Notes: generated from the sequence alone by a model not told the origin. A stretch of DNA of 64,000 bases from Lachnospiraceae bacterium (GCA_024696945.1 JAILGF010000071.1:62001-126000), one strand, 5' to 3'; shown: positions 25,962 through 33,782, numbered from the stretch's first letter. Numbers and translations are program-made.

Positions 25962-27509
25962 ATGTCAGATATAAGTGTAAAATCGCAGGAGCTTGCAAAG
26001 CAGCTCTGGGCTATCGCAAATGACCTGCGCGGCAGCATGGACGCTTCCAAGTTCAAGAACTACATCCTCGGTACGATTTTCTACCGCTACCTTTCAGAGC
26101 GTACCGAGAAGTATATGGACGAGATTCTGAAGAATGACGGCGTGACCTACCGCGAGGCTCTGGAGAACGAGGAACTGGCAGAAGCGGTCACGGAAATGAC
26201 TATCGACCATCTGGGCTATATCATTGAGCCGGACAATCTGTTCAATTCCCTGAATGCCAAAATCAAGGACGGCAGCTTCAGCATCGAAGATTATGAAAAG
26301 GCTATCAGCTCCCTTGTTGGTTCGACTATCGGCAAGGAGAGTGAGGCGGCTTTTGACAAGCTGTTCGATGATATGAACCTTCAGGACAAGGATTTGGGAA
26401 AGGAAGTATCCCAGAGAACGAAACTTATCAGCAAGGTCATTTCCAAAGTCTATGACATCGACTTCAACTTTGAGGATGCCGAATTTGATGTCCTCGGAAC
26501 GGCATACATGATTCTGATTGGTCTGTTTGCTTCAGATGCGGGTAAGAAGGGCGGCGAGTTCTTCACGCCTACAAAGATGTCGGAGCTTGTTGCAAGGCTC
26601 GCTACGCTCGGTCTGGATAGTGTAAAGAGCGCGTGTGACCCGTGTGCCGGTTCTGGCTCATTGCTGTTGGAAGTAAGACGGCATTGCCGTGAAAAACGTG
26701 TAGGACACTATTACGGGCAGGAAATGAACGGCACGACCTACAACCTGATGCGTCAGAATATGCTGATGCACGGCGTTCCATACAAAGAGTTCACTGTATT
26801 CAATGATGACACCATTGAGCATGACAACTTCGGTGAAAAGAAGTTTCAGGTACAGGTCGCAAATCCGCCGTACTCTGCCAAGTGGTCTGCGGATTCCAAG
26901 TTTGAGAGTGACCCGCGTTTCTCCAACTGCGGTGCGCTCGCTCCGAAGTCCTACGCCGATTTGATGTTCCTTGAACATATCGCCTATCATCTGGATAAGG
27001 ACGGCAGAGCTGCTGTTCTGCTCCCTCACGGCGTTCTGTTCAGAGGGAACAAGGAAGAAGCTATCCGCAGATACCTGATTGAGAATCAGAATGTCATTGA
27101 CGCTATCATCGGCTTGCCTGCAAACTGCTTCCACGGCACTTCTATCCCCGTATGCTGTATCGTTCTGAAGAAGAACAGGAACGGCAACAGCGGCAATATC
27201 TGGTTCTGTGACGCAAGCAAGTATTATACAGCAGGCAAGAATATGAATGAGCTTTCTGACGAGGATATTGACCGTATCGTGAACGCCTATGAACAGAGGG
27301 CAGAGATTGAAAAGTTCTCCCATATCGCAACGCTTGACGAAATCAGGGAGAACGGCTTTAACTGCAATATTCCTCGCTATGTCGATACCTTTGAGGAAGA
27401 AGCACCTATCGACATTCAGGCAGTCCGTGAGGAACTTGCGAACATCACAGAAAAGAAACAGGCGGCTATCGACAAGGTGAACGCAGGACTGAAACTGCTC
27501 GGATTGTGA
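25962..27509 (+). CDS. hsdM: Type I modification methyltransferase subunit HsdM
   Basis: The 515-residue N6-adenine methyltransferase subunit works in an M2S core with HsdS. The N-terminal helical domain (SQELAKQLWAIANDLRGSMDASKFKNYIL) precedes the SAM-binding motif DPCAGSGSLL (about 226) and the catalytic NPPYS (about 300). The C-terminal helices end in a Lys/Ala-rich coil likely to hold HsdS. An in-frame TTG at 25956 exists, but ATG 25962 lies seven bases after AAGGAG and is preferred. The start overlaps the hsdR end by context only (2-base gap), so translation is coupled. Confidence 0.95.
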   Translation: MSDISVKSQELAKQLWAIANDLRGSMDASKFKNYILGTIFYRYLSERTEKYMDEILKNDGVTYREALENEELAEAVTEMTIDHLGYIIEPDNLFNSLNAKIKDGSFSIEDYEKAISSLVGSTIGKESEAAFDKLFDDMNLQDKDLGKEVSQRTKLISKVISKVYDIDFNFEDAEFDVLGTAYMILIGLFASDAGKKGGEFFTPTKMSELVARLATLGLDSVKSACDPCAGSGSLLLEVRRHCREKRVGHYYGQEMNGTTYNLMRQNMLMHGVPYKEFTVFNDDTIEHDNFGEKKFQVQVANPPYSAKWSADSKFESDPRFSNCGALAPKSYADLMFLEHIAYHLDKDGRAAVLLPHGVLFRGNKEEAIRRYLIENQNVIDAIIGLPANCFHGTSIPVCCIVLKKNRNGNSGNIWFCDASKYYTAGKNMNELSDEDIDRIVNAYEQRAEIEKFSHIATLDEIRENGFNCNIPRYVDTFEEEAPIDIQAVREELANITEKKQAAIDKVNAGLKLLGL

Positions 27510-27517
27510 GGTGCGTT

Positions 27518-28753
27518 ATGTTAGTACCGAAATTGAGATTTAAGCGTGAGGACGGGACAGATTATCCAGAGTGGAAAGAAAAGGCACTTCAAGATTGTAC
27601 TCTGTTTATTAAGGACGGAACACATGGTACTCACAAGAATGCTAAAACAGGGTATTATCTTCTAAGTGCAAAAGATGTTTATGGTGGAATCATTCATAAA
27701 CCTAACGATTCAAGACTGATTTCGCAAGATGACTTTAATTCAATATATAAGCAGTATTCTTTAAGTGTTGGAGATGTCATACTAACTATTGTTGGAACTT
27801 TAGGAAGGACGGCGATTGTTACCGAAAATGATGTTAGTATTGCTTTTCAAAGAAGTGTGGCTATTATTCGTCCTAACAAAGAAACCAATAGTCGTTATCT
27901 CCAATATGTAATGGAAAGCAATCGTTTTCAAAATGAATTAGAGACAAGAAAAAGTAGAGGCGCACAAGCAGGAGTTTATCTTGGAACATTGTCTGAAATA
28001 TTCGTTCCTTCCCCTCACAAAGAAGAACAACAGAAAATTGCAGACTTTCTCTCCACTGTTGACGAAGTGATAGCACAGTCCGAAGCGGAAGTGCAGAACC
28101 TTGAACAGCAGAAGAAAGCGGCTATGCAGAAAATCTTTTCGCAAGAGGCTCGCTTTAAGCGTGAGGACGGAACGGAATATCCTGAATGGAAAATGGATAG
28201 TCTGAAAAACTTGTGCGATTATACAGATTACAGAGGCAAAACGCCGACCAAAACAGAAAGCGGCATTTTTTTAATCACAGCAAAAAACATCAAACAAGGA
28301 TATATTGATTACGACACATCAAAGGAATATATCGCAGAAAGTGACTATGACAATGTTATGCACAGAGGGCTTCCGCAAATAGGCGATGTGCTTATTACAA
28401 CCGAAGCACCTTGCGGAAATATCGCTCAAATAGACAGAGAAAATGTTGCATTAGCACAGAGGGTTATCAAATACCGAGGAAGGAAAGAAATTCTTTCAAA
28501 CGATTATCTCTGCTTTGCATTACAATCCGATTATTTTCAAGATGAATTAGACAAAAAAGCAACAGGCGGAACTGTTAAAGGAATCAAAGGCTCTGTTTTG
28601 CATACTTTAAGCATCTTTGTTCCCTGCCTTGAAGAACAGCGGAAAATCGCAGATTTCCTGTCTGCTTATGACGAAGCTATCAGCTACGCAAAGCAGGAGC
28701 TTGAACACTGGAAGCAGCTCAAAAAAGGGCTATTACAGCAGATGTTTGTGTGA
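27518..28753 (+). CDS. hsdS: Type I DNA specificity subunit HsdS
   Basis: The 411-residue protein has two target-recognition domains, each ended by a conserved helical spacer: first about 15-170 then EEQQKIADFLSTVDEVIAQSEAE, second about 225-375 then EEQRKIADFLSAYDEAISYAKQE. The lead-in RFKREDGTDYPEWK (about 7-20) recurs between the domains as RFKREDGTEYPEWK (about 213-226). It determines the bipartite site recognised by both cutting and methylation. ATG 27518 behind GAGGTG is preferred over GTG 27506. The domain interiors are AT-rich compared with hsdM, as expected if recognition domains are swapped by recombination. Confidence 0.93.
   Translation: MLVPKLRFKREDGTDYPEWKEKALQDCTLFIKDGTHGTHKNAKTGYYLLSAKDVYGGIIHKPNDSRLISQDDFNSIYKQYSLSVGDVILTIVGTLGRTAIVTENDVSIAFQRSVAIIRPNKETNSRYLQYVMESNRFQNELETRKSRGAQAGVYLGTLSEIFVPSPHKEEQQKIADFLSTVDEVIAQSEAEVQNLEQQKKAAMQKIFSQEARFKREDGTEYPEWKMDSLKNLCDYTDYRGKTPTKTESGIFLITAKNIKQGYIDYDTSKEYIAESDYDNVMHRGLPQIGDVLITTEAPCGNIAQIDRENVALAQRVIKYRGRKEILSNDYLCFALQSDYFQDELDKKATGGTVKGIKGSVLHTLSIFVPCLEEQRKIADFLSAYDEAISYAKQELEHWKQLKKGLLQQMFV
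27536..28192 (+). repeat. Direct repeat pair flanking the first HsdS recognition domain
   Basis: Bases 27536-27577 and 28151-28192 are near-identical 42-base segments encoding RFKREDGT(D/E)YPEWK. They bracket the first target-recognition domain and could serve as recombination sites for domain exchange. Confidence 0.75.
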
Positions 28754-28765
28754 AGGAAAATAGAT

Positions 28766-29350
28766 ATGATAAATGAAGGAAAACCAATAAAATTACAAGA
28801 AGCTCATGAGCTTTATTTTGAGAGTTCAGAAGTTTTCTCAGAGGCTTTACGAAATCAGCCTGATAAAAGCAAGGCTTTTTCCAGTTTACTAGAAAATGTG
28901 AAGTGGGGCTTGGAAGATATATTGAATGAGTATTCAGAATACGATTTCTCAAAGTTTCTAGCGATGATTGTTCGTGTGAATATGATATATGAATGTATTA
29001 GGGCTATTTTGGGAAATAAATTATGTAAAACCGATAATATGTTATATTTCAAATTTATCAGGGATACAATAAGCCATCCCAAAGAATTAAGTAATAGTGC
29101 TTATCAGCAAATGCCATATCAGCCGTATATGAAATATATTTTCGTTGATTTTAGAAATGTTGAACAAACCAAAAGGTACTTTGGATTTCCGAGTCTTATG
29201 AAGTGGTTGTTTGACGAAGAAGAAAATGAATTTGTTTTGCAAATGAATGACCACGATACTGGAGATTTGGTTTTCCTTGTTTGTCCATATTCAAAAATTT
29301 GGGGTTGCTTATACGATGTTATTAGGCAGTTAGTAGATAAAATTGGATAA
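28766..29350 (+). CDS. Uncharacterised helical protein, putative HEPN domain
   Basis: I do not recognise a named family. The 194-residue product is mostly helical, without signal peptide or transmembrane helix. Residues 96-106 read FKFIRDTISHP, giving R99-x4-H104 with Asp after the Arg. This fits the R-x4-6-H active-site motif of HEPN RNases common in abortive-infection and toxin-antitoxin modules; the motif is short, so the match is tentative. The gene is AT-rich, starts 12 bases after hsdS and probably shares its transcript. HEPN-type anticodon nucleases such as PrrC are known companions of type I systems, which makes a defence role plausible. Confidence 0.5.
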   Translation: MINEGKPIKLQEAHELYFESSEVFSEALRNQPDKSKAFSSLLENVKWGLEDILNEYSEYDFSKFLAMIVRVNMIYECIRAILGNKLCKTDNMLYFKFIRDTISHPKELSNSAYQQMPYQPYMKYIFVDFRNVEQTKRYFGFPSLMKWLFDEEENEFVLQMNDHDTGDLVFLVCPYSKIWGCLYDVIRQLVDKIG

Positions 29351-29425
29351 CAACATCCAATATTATACTCAGATTTGAAATAAGAGTTGAAACAGCAAAA
29401 AAGTATTCAAAGGATGGTGAACGAT

Positions 29426-30913
29426 ATGTACTACCTAATGAACAAGGATAATATCATTCTTATATTTAAGGCGAATCCTAAATCCGGATTGTCTGAAGAT
29501 GTTTCATTCTCCGTTATGAAGCAGGATGGATGTACCCCTTATGGCTTCCAAAGCATTACGGCATGGATAGAGAGCAGAAAGGCATCTAAGCATAATGCAC
29601 ATCTGAAGGACATTATGAAGCGTCTTGGATGTGATGACAATGAGGGCTTTATCAGGCTTACGCACGCTGTCGGGATAAACGATACCTTCTGGATTAAGAG
29701 CGATGATGAAGATGTGACTTGGAAGGATGTTTCATTGTATCAGAATCCTTTTTCAGAAGTTATCTCTCGGCTTGCATTTGAAGGAGCAGGTCTGTATGGA
29801 GAACGCTTTTCATCAACATCACCCGAACTGTCCTGCGAAGGTTCTTTCCGTAAGTGCTTCAGGAAGGAAAAGACTAAAGGCGAGTTCGGGAGCGATATAT
29901 TCCTGTATAAGCGCGGTGGAGAGCTTGGGAAAGGACTTGAACCGTATTGCGAGGTACTTGCTTCTGAAATAGCAAAGATAGTTGCTCCAGAGCTGCTTTC
30001 GGTAAAGTATGACTTGTGCTGGCTTCACGGCAGACTGGCATCAAAATGTAACGTGTTTACAAATGAAAATGTAGGATATGCTTCATATTCAAAGCTGAAT
30101 GATGCGAAATCATATACTTTCGATGATGTAAGGGAGTTCTTTACGAAAATAGGTTTGGAGCAGGGCTTCAGGGAGCTGTTGGTCGTGGATTCCCTGTGCT
30201 TCAATCAGGACAGGCACAGCGGCAATTACGGGGTTCTGTTTGATAATGATACGATGCAGATTATCGGGATGTCACCGGTATTTGACATGAACCTTTCCAT
30301 GCTGCCATATGTCGAGATGTCCGAATTTGAGCATATCGGGGACAAACTGTTCGGCTATGCTCCGAAGCTCGGAAACGATTTTACACGAATCGGACAGATT
30401 GCCATGAATGATTGTTTGCGTAACAGGCTGAAGGATATAACCGATTTCAGCTTCTCTTTCAGGGGTGACAGTAAATTCACGGAAGAAAGGGTCAAGCTCT
30501 TGGAAGAAATTGTCCGGAAGCAGGCAGCGGCAATTCTGTCAAATGAGGTACTTCAGACAAAGGATGTGTTCTTTTCACAGGAAGCCGTAATGACAGAAGA
30601 AAGAAAAGCACAGGCAGCAGAAGCAATCGCTCTGATGAACGAGTTTGATGCCCGCATTGAAGACATGAGCTTTAACGGGAACAGCTTTATCAGTGTGTGT
30701 GATGGCACGGATGCTGTTCAGCTCTATCTTGAAAATGAGTCATATCTGCTTACGGTGGATTTCCTTGAAAAGAAGGTCTTTGTGCAGCAGAACGCACAGG
30801 AAATCACGATAAAGAAGCTAAAGGAAGACGCTCCGGATTTCTATAAGGATGCTGATTCGGTTATTGCGGAACTTGCCGTATTTTTGAAAGAGAAAAACAT
30901 CGAGCCGTTCTGA
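29426..30913 (+). CDS. HipA-like Ser/Thr kinase fold protein
   Basis: The 495-residue protein has the HipA/CtkA kinase hallmarks: catalytic loop NQDRHSGNYG (about 259-268) with the DRH and Asn pair, then the metal-binding PVFDMNLSM (about 284-292). The upstream half holds YGFQSITAWIESRKASKHN and ISRLAFEG. HipA kinases phosphorylate aminoacyl-tRNA synthetases or other targets and cause growth arrest, usually held by a HipB antitoxin. No HipB-type helix-turn-helix gene is adjacent. The frame extends to a TTG at 29387, but ATG 29426 behind AGGATGGTG fits better. It follows the HEPN-like gene by about 75 bases and is closed by a terminator. Confidence 0.75.
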   Translation: MYYLMNKDNIILIFKANPKSGLSEDVSFSVMKQDGCTPYGFQSITAWIESRKASKHNAHLKDIMKRLGCDDNEGFIRLTHAVGINDTFWIKSDDEDVTWKDVSLYQNPFSEVISRLAFEGAGLYGERFSSTSPELSCEGSFRKCFRKEKTKGEFGSDIFLYKRGGELGKGLEPYCEVLASEIAKIVAPELLSVKYDLCWLHGRLASKCNVFTNENVGYASYSKLNDAKSYTFDDVREFFTKIGLEQGFRELLVVDSLCFNQDRHSGNYGVLFDNDTMQIIGMSPVFDMNLSMLPYVEMSEFEHIGDKLFGYAPKLGNDFTRIGQIAMNDCLRNRLKDITDFSFSFRGDSKFTEERVKLLEEIVRKQAAAILSNEVLQTKDVFFSQEAVMTEERKAQAAEAIALMNEFDARIEDMSFNGNSFISVCDGTDAVQLYLENESYLLTVDFLEKKVFVQQNAQEITIKKLKEDAPDFYKDADSVIAELAVFLKEKNIEPF

Positions 30914-30942
30914 TTTTCTACCTATATAAAATATTAAGATTG

Positions 30943-30980
30943 AATCCCCTTGTGAATATGCAGGGGGATTTATTCTTTTA
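30943..30980 (+). terminator. Terminator at the end of the defence genes
   Basis: AATCCCCT pairs with AGGGGGATT (one bulge) and is followed by TATTCTTTT. It ends the operon that starts at the RHH gene. Confidence 0.7.
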
Positions 30981-31078
30981 GAATCATTTTTCTGGATTAC
31001 GGTTTTTCGGATTTATACCTATTTTCACTTTTTTGAAAATTTATACCGGCGTTTTTGGTGTTTTTTCTGGCGGTGACA
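30981..31078. other. Non-coding right arm of the island
   Basis: AT-rich with no supportable gene. An ATTTTC/GAAAAT hairpin lies at about 31020-31039. The stretch from 30914 to 31288 otherwise holds only the terminator, promoter, repeat and hairpin listed separately. Confidence 0.4.
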
Positions 31079-31107
31079 TTGACTTTTATGAAAACTTCTG
31101 ATATTAT
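31079..31107 (+). promoter_or_regulatory. Outward promoter towards ychF
   Basis: TTGACT (31079-31084) and TATTAT (31102-31107) with a 17-base spacer point out of the island into ychF. This is likely the present promoter of ychF, supplied by the island's right end. Confidence 0.6.
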
Positions 31108-31201
31108 TTATCAGTTAGGTTGCTGCCGGAAGCAAAAATCACCGGAAAATGCGTATTTTAAGGCTAAAAACGGCATCAATTTGGTAAATAATTATAAGTA
31201 A

Positions 31202-31225
31202 ATGTAACAGTAAATGTAACACCTG
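31202..31225 (+). repeat. Right copy of 24-bp direct repeat
   Basis: Identical to 22625-22648; see the left copy. It ends 63 bases before the ychF start codon. Confidence 0.85.
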
Positions 31226-31242
31226 TAAAATTAGCAAATCTC

Positions 31243-31269
31243 GGAAAGCCTTGAAAATCAAGGGTTTCC
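31243..31269 (+). other. Hairpin in the ychF leader
   Basis: GGAAA-G-CCTTGA and TCAAGG-G-TTTCC form an 11-bp stem with one G-G mismatch around an AAA loop, just before the ychF ribosome-binding site GGGAGG. There is no T-run, so it is a leader or recombination-site structure rather than a terminator. Confidence 0.5.
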
Positions 31270-31288
31270 AGCGTGGGAGGAATATAAA

Positions 31289-32386
31289 ATGAAATTAGGA
31301 ATTGTGGGCCTGCCGAACGTAGGCAAAAGTACGCTTTTTAATTCGATTACCAAGGCGGGTGCCGAATCGGCAAACTACCCGTTCTGTACGATCAGCCCTA
31401 ATGTCGGAGTGGTAGCGGTACCGGACGAAAGGCTGGATGTCCTGACGGATATGTACAAATCCGAATCAAGAGTTCCTGCTGTGATCGAGTTTGTTGATAT
31501 AGCAGGTCTTGTAAAGGGAGCATCAAAGGGAGAGGGACTCGGCAATCAGTTCCTTTCACATATAAGGGAAGTAGATGCCATAGTACATGTGGTTAGATGC
31601 TTTGATGATTCAAATATCGTTCATGTTGACGGCAATGTCGATCCTGCCAGAGATATTGAGACCATCAACCTCGAACTTATATTTGCAGATCTTGAGGTCA
31701 TTGAAAAGAGAATGGCTAAGGGTGTCAAGGGAGCTGCAAACAATAAAACTCTCGCCAAAGAGGTTGAACTTTTAAAGAAGTTAAAGGAGCTTCTTGAGTC
31801 AGGAAAGCTTGCAAAGAACTACAAGACGGATGACGAAGAAGAACAGGCGATGTTCGATTCCTTTAATCTTTTAACCGCTAAGCCGGTCATATTTGCAGCA
31901 AATGTTAAGGAAGACGATCTTGCGGATGACGGAGCGTCAAACCCTTATGTACAGGCAGTCAGGGATTTCGCTGCTGAAGACGGTGACGGAGTATTTGTTG
32001 TAAGTGCTGAAATAGAGCAGGAGCTCTCCGAGCTTGAGGATGATGAGAAAAAGGCATTCTTGGAGGATCTCGGAGTTGAAAAATCGGGACTTGAGAAGCT
32101 TATAGTAGCATGCTATGATCTTTTGGGGCTCATGAGCTTCCTTACAGCAGGCCCTAAGGAGAGCAGAGCTTGGACAATAAAGAAGGGAACCAAGGCTCCC
32201 CAGGCAGCAGGAAAGATCCATTCAGATTTCGAAAGAGGCTTCATAAGAGCAGAAGTGGTGAACTATGATAATCTCGTTGCCTGCGGCGGTTACAATGCAG
32301 CAAAGGATAAAGGACTTGTACGTTCCGAAGGCAAGGAATACGTTGTTCAGGACGGTGACGTAATACTGTTTAGGTTTAATGTTTAA
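31289..32386 (+). CDS. ychF: Redox-regulated ATPase YchF (Obg-like)
   Basis: The 365-residue P-loop protein of the TRAFAC class binds ATP more than GTP and associates with ribosomes. The start MKLGIVGLPNVGKSTLFNS contains the Walker A; FVDIAGLVKGASKGEGLGNQFL is the switch region, and a coiled-coil hairpin spans roughly 130-190. The C-terminal TGS domain ends VVQDGDVILFRFNV. The length is typical. The ATG follows GGGAGGAATATAAA. It is intact although an island abuts its start codon; the promoter and ribosome-binding site come from the island side. Confidence 0.96.
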   Translation: MKLGIVGLPNVGKSTLFNSITKAGAESANYPFCTISPNVGVVAVPDERLDVLTDMYKSESRVPAVIEFVDIAGLVKGASKGEGLGNQFLSHIREVDAIVHVVRCFDDSNIVHVDGNVDPARDIETINLELIFADLEVIEKRMAKGVKGAANNKTLAKEVELLKKLKELLESGKLAKNYKTDDEEEQAMFDSFNLLTAKPVIFAANVKEDDLADDGASNPYVQAVRDFAAEDGDGVFVVSAEIEQELSELEDDEKKAFLEDLGVEKSGLEKLIVACYDLLGLMSFLTAGPKESRAWTIKKGTKAPQAAGKIHSDFERGFIRAEVVNYDNLVACGGYNAAKDKGLVRSEGKEYVVQDGDVILFRFNV

Positions 32387-32392
32387 TGTCAC

Positions 32393-32496
32393 AAGGAGGG
32401 GCCCACTGTGAAACAGTGGGAAGATACCTTATGACCAATAGTACAACACGCAAGCTTGCTTGCAGTGATATGCTTAACCAGATTGAGCGCGAATAG
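32393..32496 (+). promoter_or_regulatory. Structured leader with overlapping mini-ORFs upstream of lgt
   Basis: AAGGAGGGG at 32393-32401 is followed six bases later by GTG 32408, opening an 8-codon frame (MKQWEDTL) whose TGA overlaps ATG 32431 of a 21-codon frame ending at 32496. CCCACTGT (32402-32409) and ACAGTGGG (32413-32420) form a perfect hairpin that includes the GTG, and GCAAGC-TT-GCTTGC follows. This may be a leader-peptide control element, or remnants without function. Confidence 0.35.
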
Positions 32497-32521
32497 TAAC
32501 GGATTAATTGGAGGACTTAAT

Positions 32522-33679
32522 ATGAGTTTCTGGGGAAATGAGACTTCCGTTCGCTTTCCCAACCTCGGGATCGATCTTACGAATCTTCCGAGAGGTATTG
32601 CGATAGGGAGCTTTCATATAGCATTCTACGGAGTAATAATTGCCTGCGGAATGCTGCTCGGACTGGCTATTGCCAGAAGAAAAGCAAAGAAAACAGGGCA
32701 AGATCAGGATATATATCTTGATTTTGCATTATGGGCCATACCGTTGTCGGTTATCGGTGCAAGATTGTATTATGTAGCGTTCGCATGGGATGATTATAAG
32801 GATAACCTCCTGAAGATCATCAATATACGTGAAGGCGGTCTGGCAATTTACGGTGGTGTGATAGTTGCCGTTCTTTCCGTAATAGTTTATGCAAGGGTGA
32901 AAAAACTCAGGATCGGTCTGATGATGGATACGGCTATACTGGGTCTTATCCTCGGACAGATAATAGGACGTTGGGGTAACTTCTTTAACAGGGAAGCATT
33001 CGGAAAATATACCGATTCAATATTTGCGATGCAGATTGAGGTTACCGACAGCTCTCTCAACAGCATATATAATCCGTCAATAATCCCTGGAAGCAAGCTT
33101 CGTGCAATGTATGAAGGCAAGGAAAGGGTACTGGATAACATATTGGAAATAAGAAACAATATGGTTACCCTTGAGGACGGAAGAAAGTTTATCCAGGTGC
33201 ATCCCACCTTCCTTTATGAGTCCCTTTGGAATCTTGCGCTTCTGATCTTTATGATCGTAATATGGAAGAAAAAGAAGTTCAATGGTGAAATACTTCTTAT
33301 CTACCTGGCAGGATACGGATTCGGAAGGTTCTTTATTGAAGGACTCCGCACAGATCCGCTCTTCCTTTGGGGAACCGGACTGGCTGTTTCACAGCTGCTT
33401 TCGGCACTTCTCTTTGTTACGGCGCTGACCTTGATAATCATTCTTAGAACCAAGGCCATCAAGTCGGGAGAATATATGAATATTCCAATGACTCTGAAAT
33501 ACGTTAACGAAGAAACGAAAGATAAGGAAACTGAAGATAAAGCAGATAATGAGGAAACCGAAAACGATATAAAAGAAGAAAACGGTGAGGAAACAAAAGA
33601 CAGTGCAGATAATGAAGCATCTGAGAACGAGCCCAAAGAAACAGTAGATGTTTCGGAATCTGAGGGCAAGAAAAAATAA
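32522..33679 (+). CDS. lgt: Prolipoprotein diacylglyceryl transferase
   Basis: This membrane enzyme moves diacylglycerol from phosphatidylglycerol to the lipobox Cys of prolipoproteins. The signature GRWGNFFNREAFG and the REGGLAIYGG loop are present, and about seven hydrophobic helices can be traced. The frame is open further upstream to 32456, but ATG 32522 follows GGAGGACTTAAT and gives 385 residues starting MSFWGNETS. After the last helix there is an unusual tail of about 60 residues almost entirely Glu, Asp, Lys, Asn and Thr (KETEDKADNEETEND and similar), absent from typical Lgt and probably disordered in the cytoplasm. Confidence 0.94.
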   Translation: MSFWGNETSVRFPNLGIDLTNLPRGIAIGSFHIAFYGVIIACGMLLGLAIARRKAKKTGQDQDIYLDFALWAIPLSVIGARLYYVAFAWDDYKDNLLKIINIREGGLAIYGGVIVAVLSVIVYARVKKLRIGLMMDTAILGLILGQIIGRWGNFFNREAFGKYTDSIFAMQIEVTDSSLNSIYNPSIIPGSKLRAMYEGKERVLDNILEIRNNMVTLEDGRKFIQVHPTFLYESLWNLALLIFMIVIWKKKKFNGEILLIYLAGYGFGRFFIEGLRTDPLFLWGTGLAVSQLLSALLFVTALTLIIILRTKAIKSGEYMNIPMTLKYVNEETKDKETEDKADNEETENDIKEENGEETKDSADNEASENEPKETVDVSESEGKKK

Positions 33680-33715
33680 AGGAAACATAATATCGGATAC
33701 AGGAAAATAAGAAAT

Positions 33716-33753
33716 AAAAAAAGGGTAAGGATTATTCCTAAAACCCTTTTTTT
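33716..33753 (+). terminator. Bidirectional-type terminator after lgt
   Basis: A run of A then GGGT pairs with ACCC then a run of T, with an inner GGA/TCC pairing. The symmetrical A and T tracts would allow termination in either direction. It isolates lgt from the division cluster. Confidence 0.8.
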
Positions 33754-33782
33754 GTTTCTTTTTTAAATTCTGTTCTTGTGGT

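Larger units (their letters stand above)
22458..31305 (+). mobile_element. Accessory defence island inserted upstream of ychF
   Basis: About 8.8 kb separating the HD-GYP gene from ychF holds a ribbon-helix-helix gene, hsdR, hsdM, hsdS, a HEPN-like gene and a HipA-like gene. hsdR and hsdM use CGC/CGT, CTG and GCG codons more than the AGA/AGG/ATA-rich flanks, whereas hsdS and the HEPN-like gene are AT-rich. Perfect 24-bp direct repeats lie at 22625-22648 and 31202-31225, and ychF start-like sequences lie at both borders. No integrase or transposase is present, so mobilisation would have to be in trans. Exact borders are uncertain. Confidence 0.6.
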
